From NCBI RefSeq assembly GCF_900618535.1, contig NZ_UYJA01000005.1, forward strand, positions 518,862 to 582,861: a DNA stretch of 64,000 nucleotides, written 5' to 3'. This document shows positions 55,798 to 63,894 of the stretch, piece after piece. Under the pieces are notes generated by a model, which was not told the DNA's origin, did no database searches, and saw nothing but the letters and a program-made list of their open reading frames with translations. Source of the stretch: Pseudomonas bubulae. GTDB lineage: Bacteria > Pseudomonadota > Gammaproteobacteria > Pseudomonadales > Pseudomonadaceae. Position numbers and translations under genes: made by a program. Numbering within the stretch: the first letter of the stretch is position 1; each line of letters starts with the position of its first letter.

Positions 55798-57881
55798 AGC
55801 GGCGCTCCCTCAATGTGGGCCTGGGGATGTGGCCGGTCGTCGTTGTCGACAATAAATTCGACACCGGGCAGCAGCGCCAGACGCAGGCCGCTGAGGGCGT
55901 GCAACAGATGCACTCGTGCCTCGCCTTCGGCTTGCAGGTCATTGGCGTTGAGGGCGCGACGCGTGCGGTCCATGGTCATTTGCAGGCCCATTGGCATTGG
56001 CAGGCGCTCACCCGCCTTGAGGCAGGCACAAAAGTAGTCACCCACATCACTGACCACCTGGCGCAGCAACAGTTGCGGCCCGCCCGTAACCCTGGGTGCG
56101 TAGGCCAGCAGATCGAGCAGGTTGAGGGCCACCCGCAGGTCACGCAAGGCGCTGCCGGTGTCCTGCCCGGTCAGGGCCAGACGCGGCAAGTGCTGCATCA
56201 GGCGGTCGAGCATTTGCGCGCCCATTTGCCGGTGTTCGGCCAGGGTGGCGGGCTGGGTCAGGCTGACAATGTCACGCCAGCTGAAGCGGGTCAGGCGCTT
56301 GGCCGCCAGTTCGGCACCGAACGGGCGCGCGATCAGGGTCCAGACGAAGGCAAACAGCAGGCCGACGGGGCCGGCCAGGTTGGCGTTCATAAACACCATG
56401 AAGTCCGCGTCGTAGGCGCCCTGGATACTGATAAACGAGGCGGTGTTGACGATAGTCAGCAAGGTGCCCAGGTAAAAGCGCGGTTGCACGGTCAGGGTGC
56501 CGACGCAGATAAACGGCACGGCAAACGCCAGCACCAGCATCGGGAAGTCATGCAGGTTGGGCAGGATCACAAACAGGTAGAGGCTGGCAAACAGCACCGA
56601 CAGCGAGGTCCAGAAAAAGAACCGGTAGATCTGTGGCGCCGGATCGTCCATCGCGGCAAAAAAGCTGCAGGCCACGGCGGCCAGAATCACCGCACTGGCG
56701 CCGTCAGTCCAGCCGAGCAGAATCCACAACACCGAGGCGACGACAATCGCGGTGACGGTAGAGAACGCTGAATAAAGCATCAGCCCGCGATCCAGGAACG
56801 GCGTCAGGCGACCCAGGCGCCAATGCCGATAGACTGCACGCCAGACATCCTGGTTACCGGTCGAGATGGCCTCTTGCAGGCTGCGGCAGTCTTGCCACAG
56901 GTCGATCCACTCACCCAGCCGGTACAGCACGTTGGAGAGCACCAGTTGGCGCCGATCATCCAGGGCGGCGGCACTGGGCTGCAACGCTTCAAGTTCATGG
57001 CGCAATGCTTGCCACTGCTGGATCGAGGCGCCCTCACGGGTGCGCTCAAGCCATGCCTGGGCGTGGTCGAGCAATGGCGTGACCTTGTCGAGCAGCTCCG
57101 GAGCGCGACGCTCCAGCGCATAGAGTGCATCGTCCAGGGCATCGACCACCGGCAGCAGGTGGATCATGCGTCCACGCAGCTCTTTGGTGTTGCGCACGGT
57201 CTGCGGGTGCGCGCCCTCATGGGGCAACTGGCCAATCATCATTTCAAGGCTGTTGAACGTCGCCACCATTGATGAACGCAGGCCACTGGCTTTGCTGGGT
57301 TCGACATCGCGGGCCAGAAAGTGCTTGCTGTAATTGCTCGCATCGGCAAACCACTTGGCCGCCGCGTCGATAAATACCGGCGTCAGGCGCCGAGGCCAGA
57401 ACATGCTGCCTACGACCGCCGCGCAGACGATACCGAGCATGATTTCTTCAGTACGCGAAACGGCGATGTCGAACACATTCAGCGGGTTATCCACAATCGG
57501 CAGGGCGATCATGGGCATGGTGTAGCCGGCGAGCATGAACACGTAGCTGTTGGCGGTGCGCAGGTGCAGCGACAGGAACAACAAAATGCCCGTCCAGAGG
57601 GCAATCACCAGCACCAGCAAGAACGGTGTCTGGACAAACAGCGGCACAAAAAATACCGCTGCAGCAGCGCCTATCAGCGTGCCCAGGGCGCGGTACACGG
57701 CCTTGGAGCTGGTGGGCCCGACAAAGGGGCTGGAGACGATATAGACCGTAGCCATGGCCCAGTAAGGGCGAGGCATTTCCATCAGCAAGGCGATATACAG
57801 CGCGATCATCGACGCGGCGAAGGTACGTACCCCGTAGAACCAGTCGCGGGCAGGCGGCATGCTGCTGAAAAAACCGTTCAA
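55794..57881 (-). CDS. FUSC-family (AaeB-like) aromatic acid efflux protein
   Basis: A 695-residue inner-membrane pump. Two blocks of about five to six membrane segments (about 15-165 and 370-520) flank cytoplasmic domains, the layout of AaeB. Landmarks are ALLMEMPRPYWAMATVYIVS near residues 32-51 and FVGPTSSKAVYRALGTLIGA near 53-72. Homologues export aromatic carboxylic acids such as p-hydroxybenzoate, or fusaric acid. First structural gene of the operon after marR, which it overlaps by four bases. Confidence 0.94.
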   Translation of the reverse strand: MNGFFSSMPPARDWFYGVRTFAASMIALYIALLMEMPRPYWAMATVYIVSSPFVGPTSSKAVYRALGTLIGAAAAVFFVPLFVQTPFLLVLVIALWTGILLFLSLHLRTANSYVFMLAGYTMPMIALPIVDNPLNVFDIAVSRTEEIMLGIVCAAVVGSMFWPRRLTPVFIDAAAKWFADASNYSKHFLARDVEPSKASGLRSSMVATFNSLEMMIGQLPHEGAHPQTVRNTKELRGRMIHLLPVVDALDDALYALERRAPELLDKVTPLLDHAQAWLERTREGASIQQWQALRHELEALQPSAAALDDRRQLVLSNVLYRLGEWIDLWQDCRSLQEAISTGNQDVWRAVYRHWRLGRLTPFLDRGLMLYSAFSTVTAIVVASVLWILLGWTDGASAVILAAVACSFFAAMDDPAPQIYRFFFWTSLSVLFASLYLFVILPNLHDFPMLVLAFAVPFICVGTLTVQPRFYLGTLLTIVNTASFISIQGAYDADFMVFMNANLAGPVGLLFAFVWTLIARPFGAELAAKRLTRFSWRDIVSLTQPATLAEHRQMGAQMLDRLMQHLPRLALTGQDTGSALRDLRVALNLLDLLAYAPRVTGGPQLLLRQVVSDVGDYFCACLKAGERLPMPMGLQMTMDRTRRALNANDLQAEGEARVHLLHALSGLRLALLPGVEFIVDNDDRPHPQAHIEGAPL

Positions 57882-58336
57882 GAGGCAGCCCCGTCAGGCA
57901 GTTGTCCGGCAGCTTCGAAGGCTTTGATCACACGCAACGCAGCTTCCTGGTCAGCCACTGGAATATCGGCCAGAGCGGCCCTTCTCAGTTGTACAAGCTG
58001 AGCTTCAATCGATTGCACCAGAGCACGCCCGGTGTCGGTCAGGCTCAGGGTTTTGGCGCGGCGGTCGCTGGCATCTTCACAGCGGCGCACATAGCCAGCC
58101 TTGCACAGTTGATCGAGCAAGCGCACCAGCGACGGGCTTTCCATCCCGGCAGCGTGGGCCACGGTGACTTGCCGCACACCCTCACCCAGGCGGCCGATGA
58201 TCAGCAGCGGCATGGCGCAGGCTTCGGAAATACCATAGTTGACCAGCGTGGCCTGGCAGACGCGACGCCAATGGCGAGTCGCAACCACCATGCCGGTGCT
58301 GATGCTCATTTGCAGTGGATCGAGAGTGTCAGGCAA
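57878..58336 (-). CDS. MarR-family regulator of the efflux operon
   Basis: A 152-residue winged-helix regulator. The DNA-binding part is at about 45-115 with VTVAHAAGMESPSLVRLLDQ as the recognition region and CEDASDRRAKTLSLTDTGRA as the wing. I give the TTG start at 58334-58336 because homologues I recall share the sequence after it; an ATG at 58309 nine codons later is the alternative. It leads the operon, overlaps the FUSC gene by four bases, and has a perfect inverted repeat just upstream, so it most likely represses its own operon until an aromatic acid binds. Confidence 0.9.
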   Translation of the reverse strand: MPDTLDPLQMSISTGMVVATRHWRRVCQATLVNYGISEACAMPLLIIGRLGEGVRQVTVAHAAGMESPSLVRLLDQLCKAGYVRRCEDASDRRAKTLSLTDTGRALVQSIEAQLVQLRRAALADIPVADQEAALRVIKAFEAAGQLPDGAAS

Positions 58337-58351
58337 GAGGCGTCACATAAT

Positions 58352-58365
58352 GTTAGTTTGCTAAC
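58352..58365. promoter_or_regulatory. Candidate MarR operator
   Basis: GTTAG TTTG CTAAC, a perfect five-base inverted repeat 16 bases upstream of the regulator start. Its sequence (TTAG/CTAA half-sites) is typical of operators bound by MarR proteins. It also overlaps the most AT-rich part of the gap, where the promoter should be. Confidence 0.6.
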
Positions 58366-58409
58366 TATTAATATTGCGCGGCCAGATGAGCACAGTCAAG
58401 TGTTGCTAT

Positions 58410-58667
58410 TTATTTCTTAGGGCCCGTGACAGGTTTTTGCCGCAGCATCAGATTCAATTGGTCGACAACTTCAGCCCAGTCAGCGTCTTCAAGATGCTCC
58501 TCACGCAAAAAAGCCGCTTGGGCGGGCGTCCAGAAAAAAGCATCTTCAAGCTTGAGGTCAGGCTTGAGTGGCGAGTGGGTGGTGACAAACTTTTCGATAT
58601 CTTCCGGGCTGGACGGCAGGCCCAGCTGCTTGAACAAGGATGGCAGGCTATGGGTTGGCTTTTGCAT
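58410..58667 (-). CDS. DUF2789 family protein
   Basis: An 85-residue protein, MQKPTHSLPSLFKQLGLPSS at the start, with FFWTPAQAAFLREEHLEDAD near residues 44-63; this matches DUF2789, a small helical family common in Pseudomonas. The ATG at 58665-58667 has GGAG about eight bases upstream. Its start lies inside the last 20 bases of the glycosyltransferase gene, so translation may be coupled. Function unknown. Confidence 0.85.
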   Translation of the reverse strand: MQKPTHSLPSLFKQLGLPSSPEDIEKFVTTHSPLKPDLKLEDAFFWTPAQAAFLREEHLEDADWAEVVDQLNLMLRQKPVTGPKK

Positions 58668-60264
58668 CGAGTTGACTCCATTCAGGTTCAGAGCCGCATT
58701 TGGCGGCAACGCAGGTCAAATATAGACGAGCCTGAGTGTCATCGACGGCCAGGTCCTGTGCTTTGCGCCAATCCATGGGAATTGCACTGAAGTCGTCGGG
58801 CTGCAGTTTGCTGCTGATCAGCCAGATACGACCCGGGCCTGGGGGCATATCGCTCAGGCGATCGACATAGATACTTGTGCCGTGGCCATTTACCAGCGTG
58901 CCAAAGCCATAGTCATTCGGGCGCCCTGAAGTGCCATCTTCCAGGGGCGGCGTATAGAGCATCGGTTGAAATCCGGTCTTGTTGTAATAGACAAAGCTGA
59001 AGTACCAGAACAAGTCACTGACGACGATCCGGTCACCGGGTTTGAACTGCTGGTTAACGTGCTCCACCAGACGATCAAAATGATCGGCATCGCTGCTGAA
59101 GTTGCTGCGCAAGCCCGTCACTTCGGCGCCAATGAACAGTGTCAGCAGCGCTATGGCCAGCGCCCGCTTGCGCTTGAACAGTTGATCGACTGCAATCGCC
59201 ACAAGCAGCGGCAAACCCAACGCTGCAAACATCACATAGCGTTCGATAAACAGAGGCGAGATAAAGGATACGGCGTAAATGGCCAGGATCGGCAGCAGGG
59301 TGTAGATCACGATCAACGTGATGAATTTATGCGGGCTTGAATCGCGTACAGCCATTCCTGCGACGCCGCCAAGCAGTGCCAGCGGTGCCAGCCAGAACAA
59401 CGGCCAGGGCAGGTAGTCGCCTTCATCCTGTATCAACAGCTGCCACGTCATGGCGGGCAAGGAGCGGGCATCGACTGCAGGCTCCCACCCCACATCACCG
59501 CCACTCTTGAGTTCATCCATATGTTGCAGCAAATCCACCAACCCCGGCAGCCAGGGCAGGAACAACAGCACAATGGCAACGTTAACCAGCCACCAGGCCG
59601 GGCGCCTGATCAGCCAGCCGCTGCTGCGGCCACTTAGCAACAGGTACAGCCAATGGGCCATTACACAAAACGCAGTGAAGTAATGGGTGTAAAAAGCAGC
59701 CGCCATCAGCACGGTGTAGAGCACCGGGTAGCGATACTTATGCGGGGCCTTGACCCAGTACACCAGCGCGATTGTGGCAGCTATCAGCCACAACCCCATC
59801 AGTGAATACATCCTCACTTCCTGGCTGTAGCGCACGGCGGTAGGCAATAACGCCAGCAGCAGGCCCGCCAGCAATGCAGCCCGCGGGGTGGCCACCAGCC
59901 GTACCAGCCAGATACCGAAAAATACCGTGGCAATGCCGGGCAGGACACTCAGGGAACGAATCGAGACCAGGCTGTCACCAAACAGCGCTATCCAGCCGTG
60001 CAACAGCATGAAATACAACGGAGGGTGAACATCGTGCGCAGCATGAAACCAGATCCCCGACAGCGGGTAGTCGCTCAGCATCAGGCTGGAGCCTTCGTCG
60101 CACCAGATCGCCGAGGCGGTGAAACCGTAAAAGCGTACTCCTGCGGCCAGCAGCAAAATACACCACAGCCACGGCTGACGAATCAGGCTGGAAAAAACGT
60201 TAGAGGGCTGTAACAGGAGTTCAAACCGTTGCTCACCCACATCGTTGTTGCTGAGTACGCCCAT
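58648..60264 (-). CDS. GT39/ArnT-like membrane glycosyltransferase
   Basis: A 538-residue inner-membrane protein with about eleven membrane segments. The first periplasmic loop has WCDEGSSLMLSDY near residues 54-66, whose Asp-Glu pair is the catalytic signature of the GT-C/PMT/ArnT superfamily, then HDVHPPLYFMLLHGW near 77-91 and RYSQEVRMYSLMGLW near 145-159. A soluble C-terminal domain follows from about 390. It should transfer a sugar from a polyprenyl phosphate to an unknown acceptor. Not in an obvious polysaccharide cluster. Single gene with DUF2789 downstream. Confidence 0.85.
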   Translation of the reverse strand: MGVLSNNDVGEQRFELLLQPSNVFSSLIRQPWLWCILLLAAGVRFYGFTASAIWCDEGSSLMLSDYPLSGIWFHAAHDVHPPLYFMLLHGWIALFGDSLVSIRSLSVLPGIATVFFGIWLVRLVATPRAALLAGLLLALLPTAVRYSQEVRMYSLMGLWLIAATIALVYWVKAPHKYRYPVLYTVLMAAAFYTHYFTAFCVMAHWLYLLLSGRSSGWLIRRPAWWLVNVAIVLLFLPWLPGLVDLLQHMDELKSGGDVGWEPAVDARSLPAMTWQLLIQDEGDYLPWPLFWLAPLALLGGVAGMAVRDSSPHKFITLIVIYTLLPILAIYAVSFISPLFIERYVMFAALGLPLLVAIAVDQLFKRKRALAIALLTLFIGAEVTGLRSNFSSDADHFDRLVEHVNQQFKPGDRIVVSDLFWYFSFVYYNKTGFQPMLYTPPLEDGTSGRPNDYGFGTLVNGHGTSIYVDRLSDMPPGPGRIWLISSKLQPDDFSAIPMDWRKAQDLAVDDTQARLYLTCVAAKCGSEPEWSQLDAKANP

Positions 60265-60454
60265 CCCTCACCTGCTGTGCATTGGTGCTGCAAATCGGGC
60301 AGCTCTAACTTCGGCGATTGTAGGGCACAGCCCATAACAAAAGGGAGGGCACCCGCCAAGAAAGATAGTGGCCCCATGCAATCTCTTATCCCGCAGTCAC
60401 GCTAAACTATGCGTAACAAGGTTTGACAGCAATCAGGTCAGTACCTAACTTGAA

Positions 60455-60464
60455 TTGGATCCAA
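60455..60464. promoter_or_regulatory. Candidate GntR operator TTGGATCCAA
   Basis: A perfect ten-base palindrome 37 bases upstream of the orphan GntR gene. Palindromes of this kind are typical of FCD-type GntR operators, so it probably marks autoregulation; the claim rests on position and symmetry only. Confidence 0.5.
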
Positions 60465-60501
60465 ACAAGTATGCCGGTTCGTCGGCACAGGTAGTCGCAA
60501 C

Positions 60502-61200
60502 GTGGCCGTTAAAAACAATCCCTTAAACAGCATAGTTGTGTCGGGTCCCATACCCGCTCACCTGGCGCGCTCGGAGATCGAAGAAACCTTGCGCAACGCC
60601 ATTCTTGATGGCCGTTTGCCTTGCGGTACAGCCATTCGCCAGGAAGCACTGGCGAAGTTGTTTGGCGTCAGCCGTATGCCTGTACGCGAAGCACTGCGTC
60701 AGCTGGAAGCTCAAGGTTTGCTGCAGGTCGTGCAATACAAGGGTGCCGTGGTCGCTCCTTTGATTGAAGACAACTCGCTCGAGACCTATGAACTGCGACA
60801 GTTGCTCGAAGCCCAGGCACTGCGCCTGTCAGTACCACTGTTGAGCAAAGAGGATTTCGAAGAAGCCGAGGGCTATATCGAAGCGCTCGAGATCGAAAAA
60901 GACTTCGGAAAAATCGGCACACTCAATCGGCAATTTCATCAGGCGCTTTACTGCAAGGCTCCTAATAAAAAACTGCTGGCACTCATTGAGGCCGGGCTAA
61001 TTGAAGAAGAGCGTTTTCTACGCTTCAACCTTGAGCAGATGAACCTTGGCAAGTTGTGCCAGGACGATCACCGTGCGTTGTTGCGTTATGCCCGGGCCAG
61101 AGATTTCGAGGCTTGTATTGCAGAGCTGGAGTTGCACCTGCAGCGCGGGGTGAAGGCTATTACCTACTACTTGAGCATGGTCAAAACAAAACAGCCCTGA
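60502..61200 (+). CDS. GntR-family regulator, FCD subfamily (orphan)
   Basis: A 232-residue regulator. Residues about 20-85 are the winged helix (IRQEALAKLFGVSRMPVREA as recognition region), and about 95-215 the helical FCD effector domain with LNRQFHQALYCKAPNKKLLA near 140-159. It starts at a GTG. No enzyme or transporter gene is beside it: a glycosyltransferase gene diverges upstream and a chemoreceptor gene converges, so its targets are unknown. The stop codon lies inside the hairpin at 61191-61221. Confidence 0.92.
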   Translation: MAVKNNPLNSIVVSGPIPAHLARSEIEETLRNAILDGRLPCGTAIRQEALAKLFGVSRMPVREALRQLEAQGLLQVVQYKGAVVAPLIEDNSLETYELRQLLEAQALRLSVPLLSKEDFEEAEGYIEALEIEKDFGKIGTLNRQFHQALYCKAPNKKLLALIEAGLIEEERFLRFNLEQMNLGKLCQDDHRALLRYARARDFEACIAELELHLQRGVKAITYYLSMVKTKQP

Positions 61201-61221
61201 CATATGAATCGCCAGGGCTGT
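61191..61221 (-). terminator. Terminator of the chemoreceptor gene
   Basis: Stem ACAGCCCTG / CAGGGCTGT with a 13-base loop. On the minus strand it is followed by TTTTGTTTT, so it ends the chemoreceptor transcript; on the plus strand no T run follows. It overlaps the end of the GntR gene, including its stop codon. Confidence 0.8.
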
Positions 61222-61248
61222 GGATAACTTATTGCTGACCTGCGGGTT

Positions 61249-63129
61249 TCAGATTTTGAAACTGTCGACCAGTTGCTTGAGACGGCTGGCCTGCTGCGAT
61301 AGCGCATCGCAGTCCTTAAGGGTTTCGTTAAGGTTCACCACACCTTGCTGGTTAAGCAAGTTGATCTGGTTGATATCCACATTGAGGGTTTCGACCACTG
61401 CCGTTTGCTCTTCAGTGGCGGCGGCAACCGACTGGTTCATACCGTCGATCTCATCGATGCGCTGAGTCACGCTGATCAAACGGGCACCCGCCTGATTGGC
61501 GACCTCGACACTCTCCTCGCTGGAGACCTGACTCGCATTCATGGTGCTGACCGCTTCGCGGGAGCCTACCTGCAGCGAGGTGATCATTTTATGTATCTCC
61601 TCTGCCGACTCCTGAGTGCGGTGGGCGAGGTTGCGCACCTCATCCGCCACCACCGCAAACCCTCGACCCGCTTCGCCCGCACGCGCAGCCTCAATGGCTG
61701 CGTTGAGGGCCAGCAGGTTAGTCTGCTGAGAGATACCTTTGATCACATCCAGAATGTGCCCGATGTTGTCGGTGCTGGCATTCAGGGTTTCTATTTGCGC
61801 ACACGACAAACTGATCTTCTGCGATAGCTCGGTCATGGCCTGGATGGTCTGTTCAACCACTTTGCGACCGTCATCTGCCTGCTCGCTGGCACCGCTTGCA
61901 TGTTGCGAAGCATCGGCGGCGTTGCGGGCGATTTCCTGGGTGGCGGCACCCAGTTCATTGATCGCCGCGGCGACACTGTTGGTGCGCGCACTTTGCTCGT
62001 CCGAGCCGACAATGGAAGCGTTGGACGAGGCCATAACGCGGTGTGACAGGTCATGAACCTGACGAGTAGCAGAAGACACTTCGCTGATCGAGGCGTGGAT
62101 ACGCTCGACAAACTGGTTGAACGAGCTGGCCAGTTCACCGAATTCGTCCTTGTTCTCAATGACCAGACGGCGCGTCAAGTCACCCTCGCCCTGGGCGATA
62201 TCCTGCATCGCACGGCCCATGGTGGTCAGTGGACGCATCAGTACACGGATCAACAAACTCAACAACAACGCAATCGCGGCCACTGCAATAAACATTGCAA
62301 TCAACGCAGACGTACGGAATTTAGACAGCGGCGCGTATGCTTTTTCTTTGTCTATTGATTGACCGATATACCAATCCGCGGACGGCAGGCCTGTCACCGG
62401 GGTAAAGGAAATAATCCGCTCATGACCATTGAGCGTCACTTCCTGAATGCCCTTCTCGATGCGCAGAGTACTGACCGGGTAAATGTCCTTCAGGTTCTTC
62501 ATCACCTGATCTTTATCCGGGCTAACGATAACCTGGCCATCACTGCTCACCAGAAACGCGTAGCCCAGGCCACCGGAATCAACCGAATTGATGATTTTGA
62601 CCAGGCTGTCCAGGCTCAGGTCACCTCCCACCACACCCAACAACTCACCGCCTTTTTTAACGGGCATGGCGATGGTCACAATCAGGCCTCCGACAGCTGC
62701 CATATAAGGAGGTGTCAACATGGTCTGACCGGCGCCTACAGCTTGCTTGTACCAGGGGCGCTCGCGGGGGTCATAACCTGCAGGCATGGTCGCGTCAGGG
62801 CGTTGAGTAAACACGCCATTGGCTTGCCCGACGTAGGTGAACTGAAAGTTGGAGGTGAATGCCGGCTGATCAACCAGGCCAGGGAGATCAGCCTGGCTGC
62901 CTTGCTGCGCAATATTCTGTGCCAGGCTCTCCAGCACCAGAATGCGGCCACCAAGCCAGTTCTGAACGCTGCTGGCTGTCAGGTTGCCAGCCTGTTGCAC
63001 CGAGGACTCGATGTTCTGCTTGATGGTGTCGCGCTGCAGATAGTCGTTGTACAACGTGAATAACGCAAACGCCAGAACCACGACGCCTGAAGCGGCCAGA
63101 AGGATTTTATGACTGAACTTGAGATTCAT
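61249..63129 (-). CDS. Methyl-accepting chemotaxis protein with dCache sensor (PctA/CtaA-like)
   Basis: A 626-residue chemoreceptor. Membrane segments are at about 8-28 and 277-300; between them lies a double-Cache sensor. Residues Y119, R124, W126, Y127, Y142 and D170 match the layout of the amino-acid-binding motif known in dCache receptors such as PctA. A HAMP domain follows, then the signalling coiled coil with AGRGFAVVADEVRNLAHRTQ at its tip. The ATG at 63127-63129 gives MNLKFSHKIL; earlier in-frame starts are unlikely. Ends at the terminator 61191-61221. Confidence 0.95.
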   Translation of the reverse strand: MNLKFSHKILLAASGVVVLAFALFTLYNDYLQRDTIKQNIESSVQQAGNLTASSVQNWLGGRILVLESLAQNIAQQGSQADLPGLVDQPAFTSNFQFTYVGQANGVFTQRPDATMPAGYDPRERPWYKQAVGAGQTMLTPPYMAAVGGLIVTIAMPVKKGGELLGVVGGDLSLDSLVKIINSVDSGGLGYAFLVSSDGQVIVSPDKDQVMKNLKDIYPVSTLRIEKGIQEVTLNGHERIISFTPVTGLPSADWYIGQSIDKEKAYAPLSKFRTSALIAMFIAVAAIALLLSLLIRVLMRPLTTMGRAMQDIAQGEGDLTRRLVIENKDEFGELASSFNQFVERIHASISEVSSATRQVHDLSHRVMASSNASIVGSDEQSARTNSVAAAINELGAATQEIARNAADASQHASGASEQADDGRKVVEQTIQAMTELSQKISLSCAQIETLNASTDNIGHILDVIKGISQQTNLLALNAAIEAARAGEAGRGFAVVADEVRNLAHRTQESAEEIHKMITSLQVGSREAVSTMNASQVSSEESVEVANQAGARLISVTQRIDEIDGMNQSVAAATEEQTAVVETLNVDINQINLLNQQGVVNLNETLKDCDALSQQASRLKQLVDSFKI

Positions 63130-63366
63130 AGCATGGGACTTCTTATGCCAAAAGTTGGGATGCGTACGGTGTGTGCAACCTGTTGGCAGCTCTGCTCGCA
63201 CGCAATGCTCAACAGGCTGTCGGCACGGACGGCAGAATACTTAGCCACGTTTGATGGCAATGTGCTTAATCCGACGAAAGCGCAGCTGTGCGATTTGAGG
63301 TTTGGCTTTTGGAAGGGGGTTCAGACGAACAGAAAGGGCGCTGGGGATTTACGTCGCGCAAAAACA

Positions 63367-63398
63367 AAACCCCTGTCTGCGTTAGCAGACAGGGGTTT
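63367..63398 (-). terminator. rRNA operon terminator after the distal 5S gene
   Basis: Perfect 14-base stem AAACCCCTGTCTGC, loop GTTA, GCAGACAGGGGTTT. On the minus strand it is followed by TGTTTT. It lies directly after the outer 5S gene. Confidence 0.92.
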
Positions 63399-63409
63399 CG
63401 GAATTCAAT

Positions 63410-63524
63410 CTTGACGATGACCTACTCTCACATGGGGAAACCCCACACTACCATCGGCGATGCATCGTTTCACTACTGAGTTCGGGATGGGATCAGGTGG
63501 TTCCAATGCTCTATGGTCGTCAAG
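63410..63524 (-). rRNA. rrf: 5S ribosomal RNA (distal copy)
   Basis: On the minus strand the sequence begins CTTGACGACCATAGAGCATT and contains the conserved CCGAACTCAGTAGTGAAACG and the GATGGTAGTGTGGGGTTTCC core of gammaproteobacterial 5S RNA. It is identical, as far as I can see, to the copy at 63631-63745. Exact ends may differ by a few bases. Confidence 0.95.
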
Positions 63525-63586
63525 AAATTCTGTGGCAGATCCGTTATCAAAACGTGCCTGCGAAAACTTGGGACTTCTATAAAAAC

Positions 63587-63620
63587 AAAATCCCCGTCTG
63601 CGCGAGCAGACAGGGATTTT
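63587..63620 (-). terminator. Terminator-like hairpin between the two 5S genes
   Basis: AAAATCCCCGTCTGC, loop GCGA, GCAGACAGGGATTTT, with one mismatch. It is a diverged copy of the terminator at 63367-63398 and lies directly after the proximal 5S gene, so part of the transcription may stop before the second 5S. Confidence 0.85.
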
Positions 63621-63630
63621 GGAATTTAAT

Positions 63631-63745
63631 CTTGACGATGACCTACTCTCACATGGGGAAACCCCACACTACCATCGGCGATGCATCGTTTCACTACTGA
63701 GTTCGGGATGGGATCAGGTGGTTCCAATGCTCTATGGTCGTCAAG
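63631..63745 (-). rRNA. rrf: 5S ribosomal RNA (proximal copy)
   Basis: Same 115-base sequence as the distal copy, lying about 150 bases after the 23S 3' end. This is the normal position of the 5S gene in the operon. Confidence 0.95.
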
Positions 63746-63894
63746 AAATTCGGTAGCCAGGTCGTTTACCTTTCGGTTTACGCTCCAGCGAATGGGTATG
63801 TAATAGATGTGGTGTTTTGTGAACCGCAAACTTTCGGTTTGTATCGTCTTCACACACCGCAATTCGCTTCTAAGCAAATTGCTTGGGTGTTATA

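Noticed and set aside
63288..63700. Short open frames across both 5S copies with a shared peptide
   Set aside because: They lie in rRNA; the shared peptide only reflects the 5S duplication.
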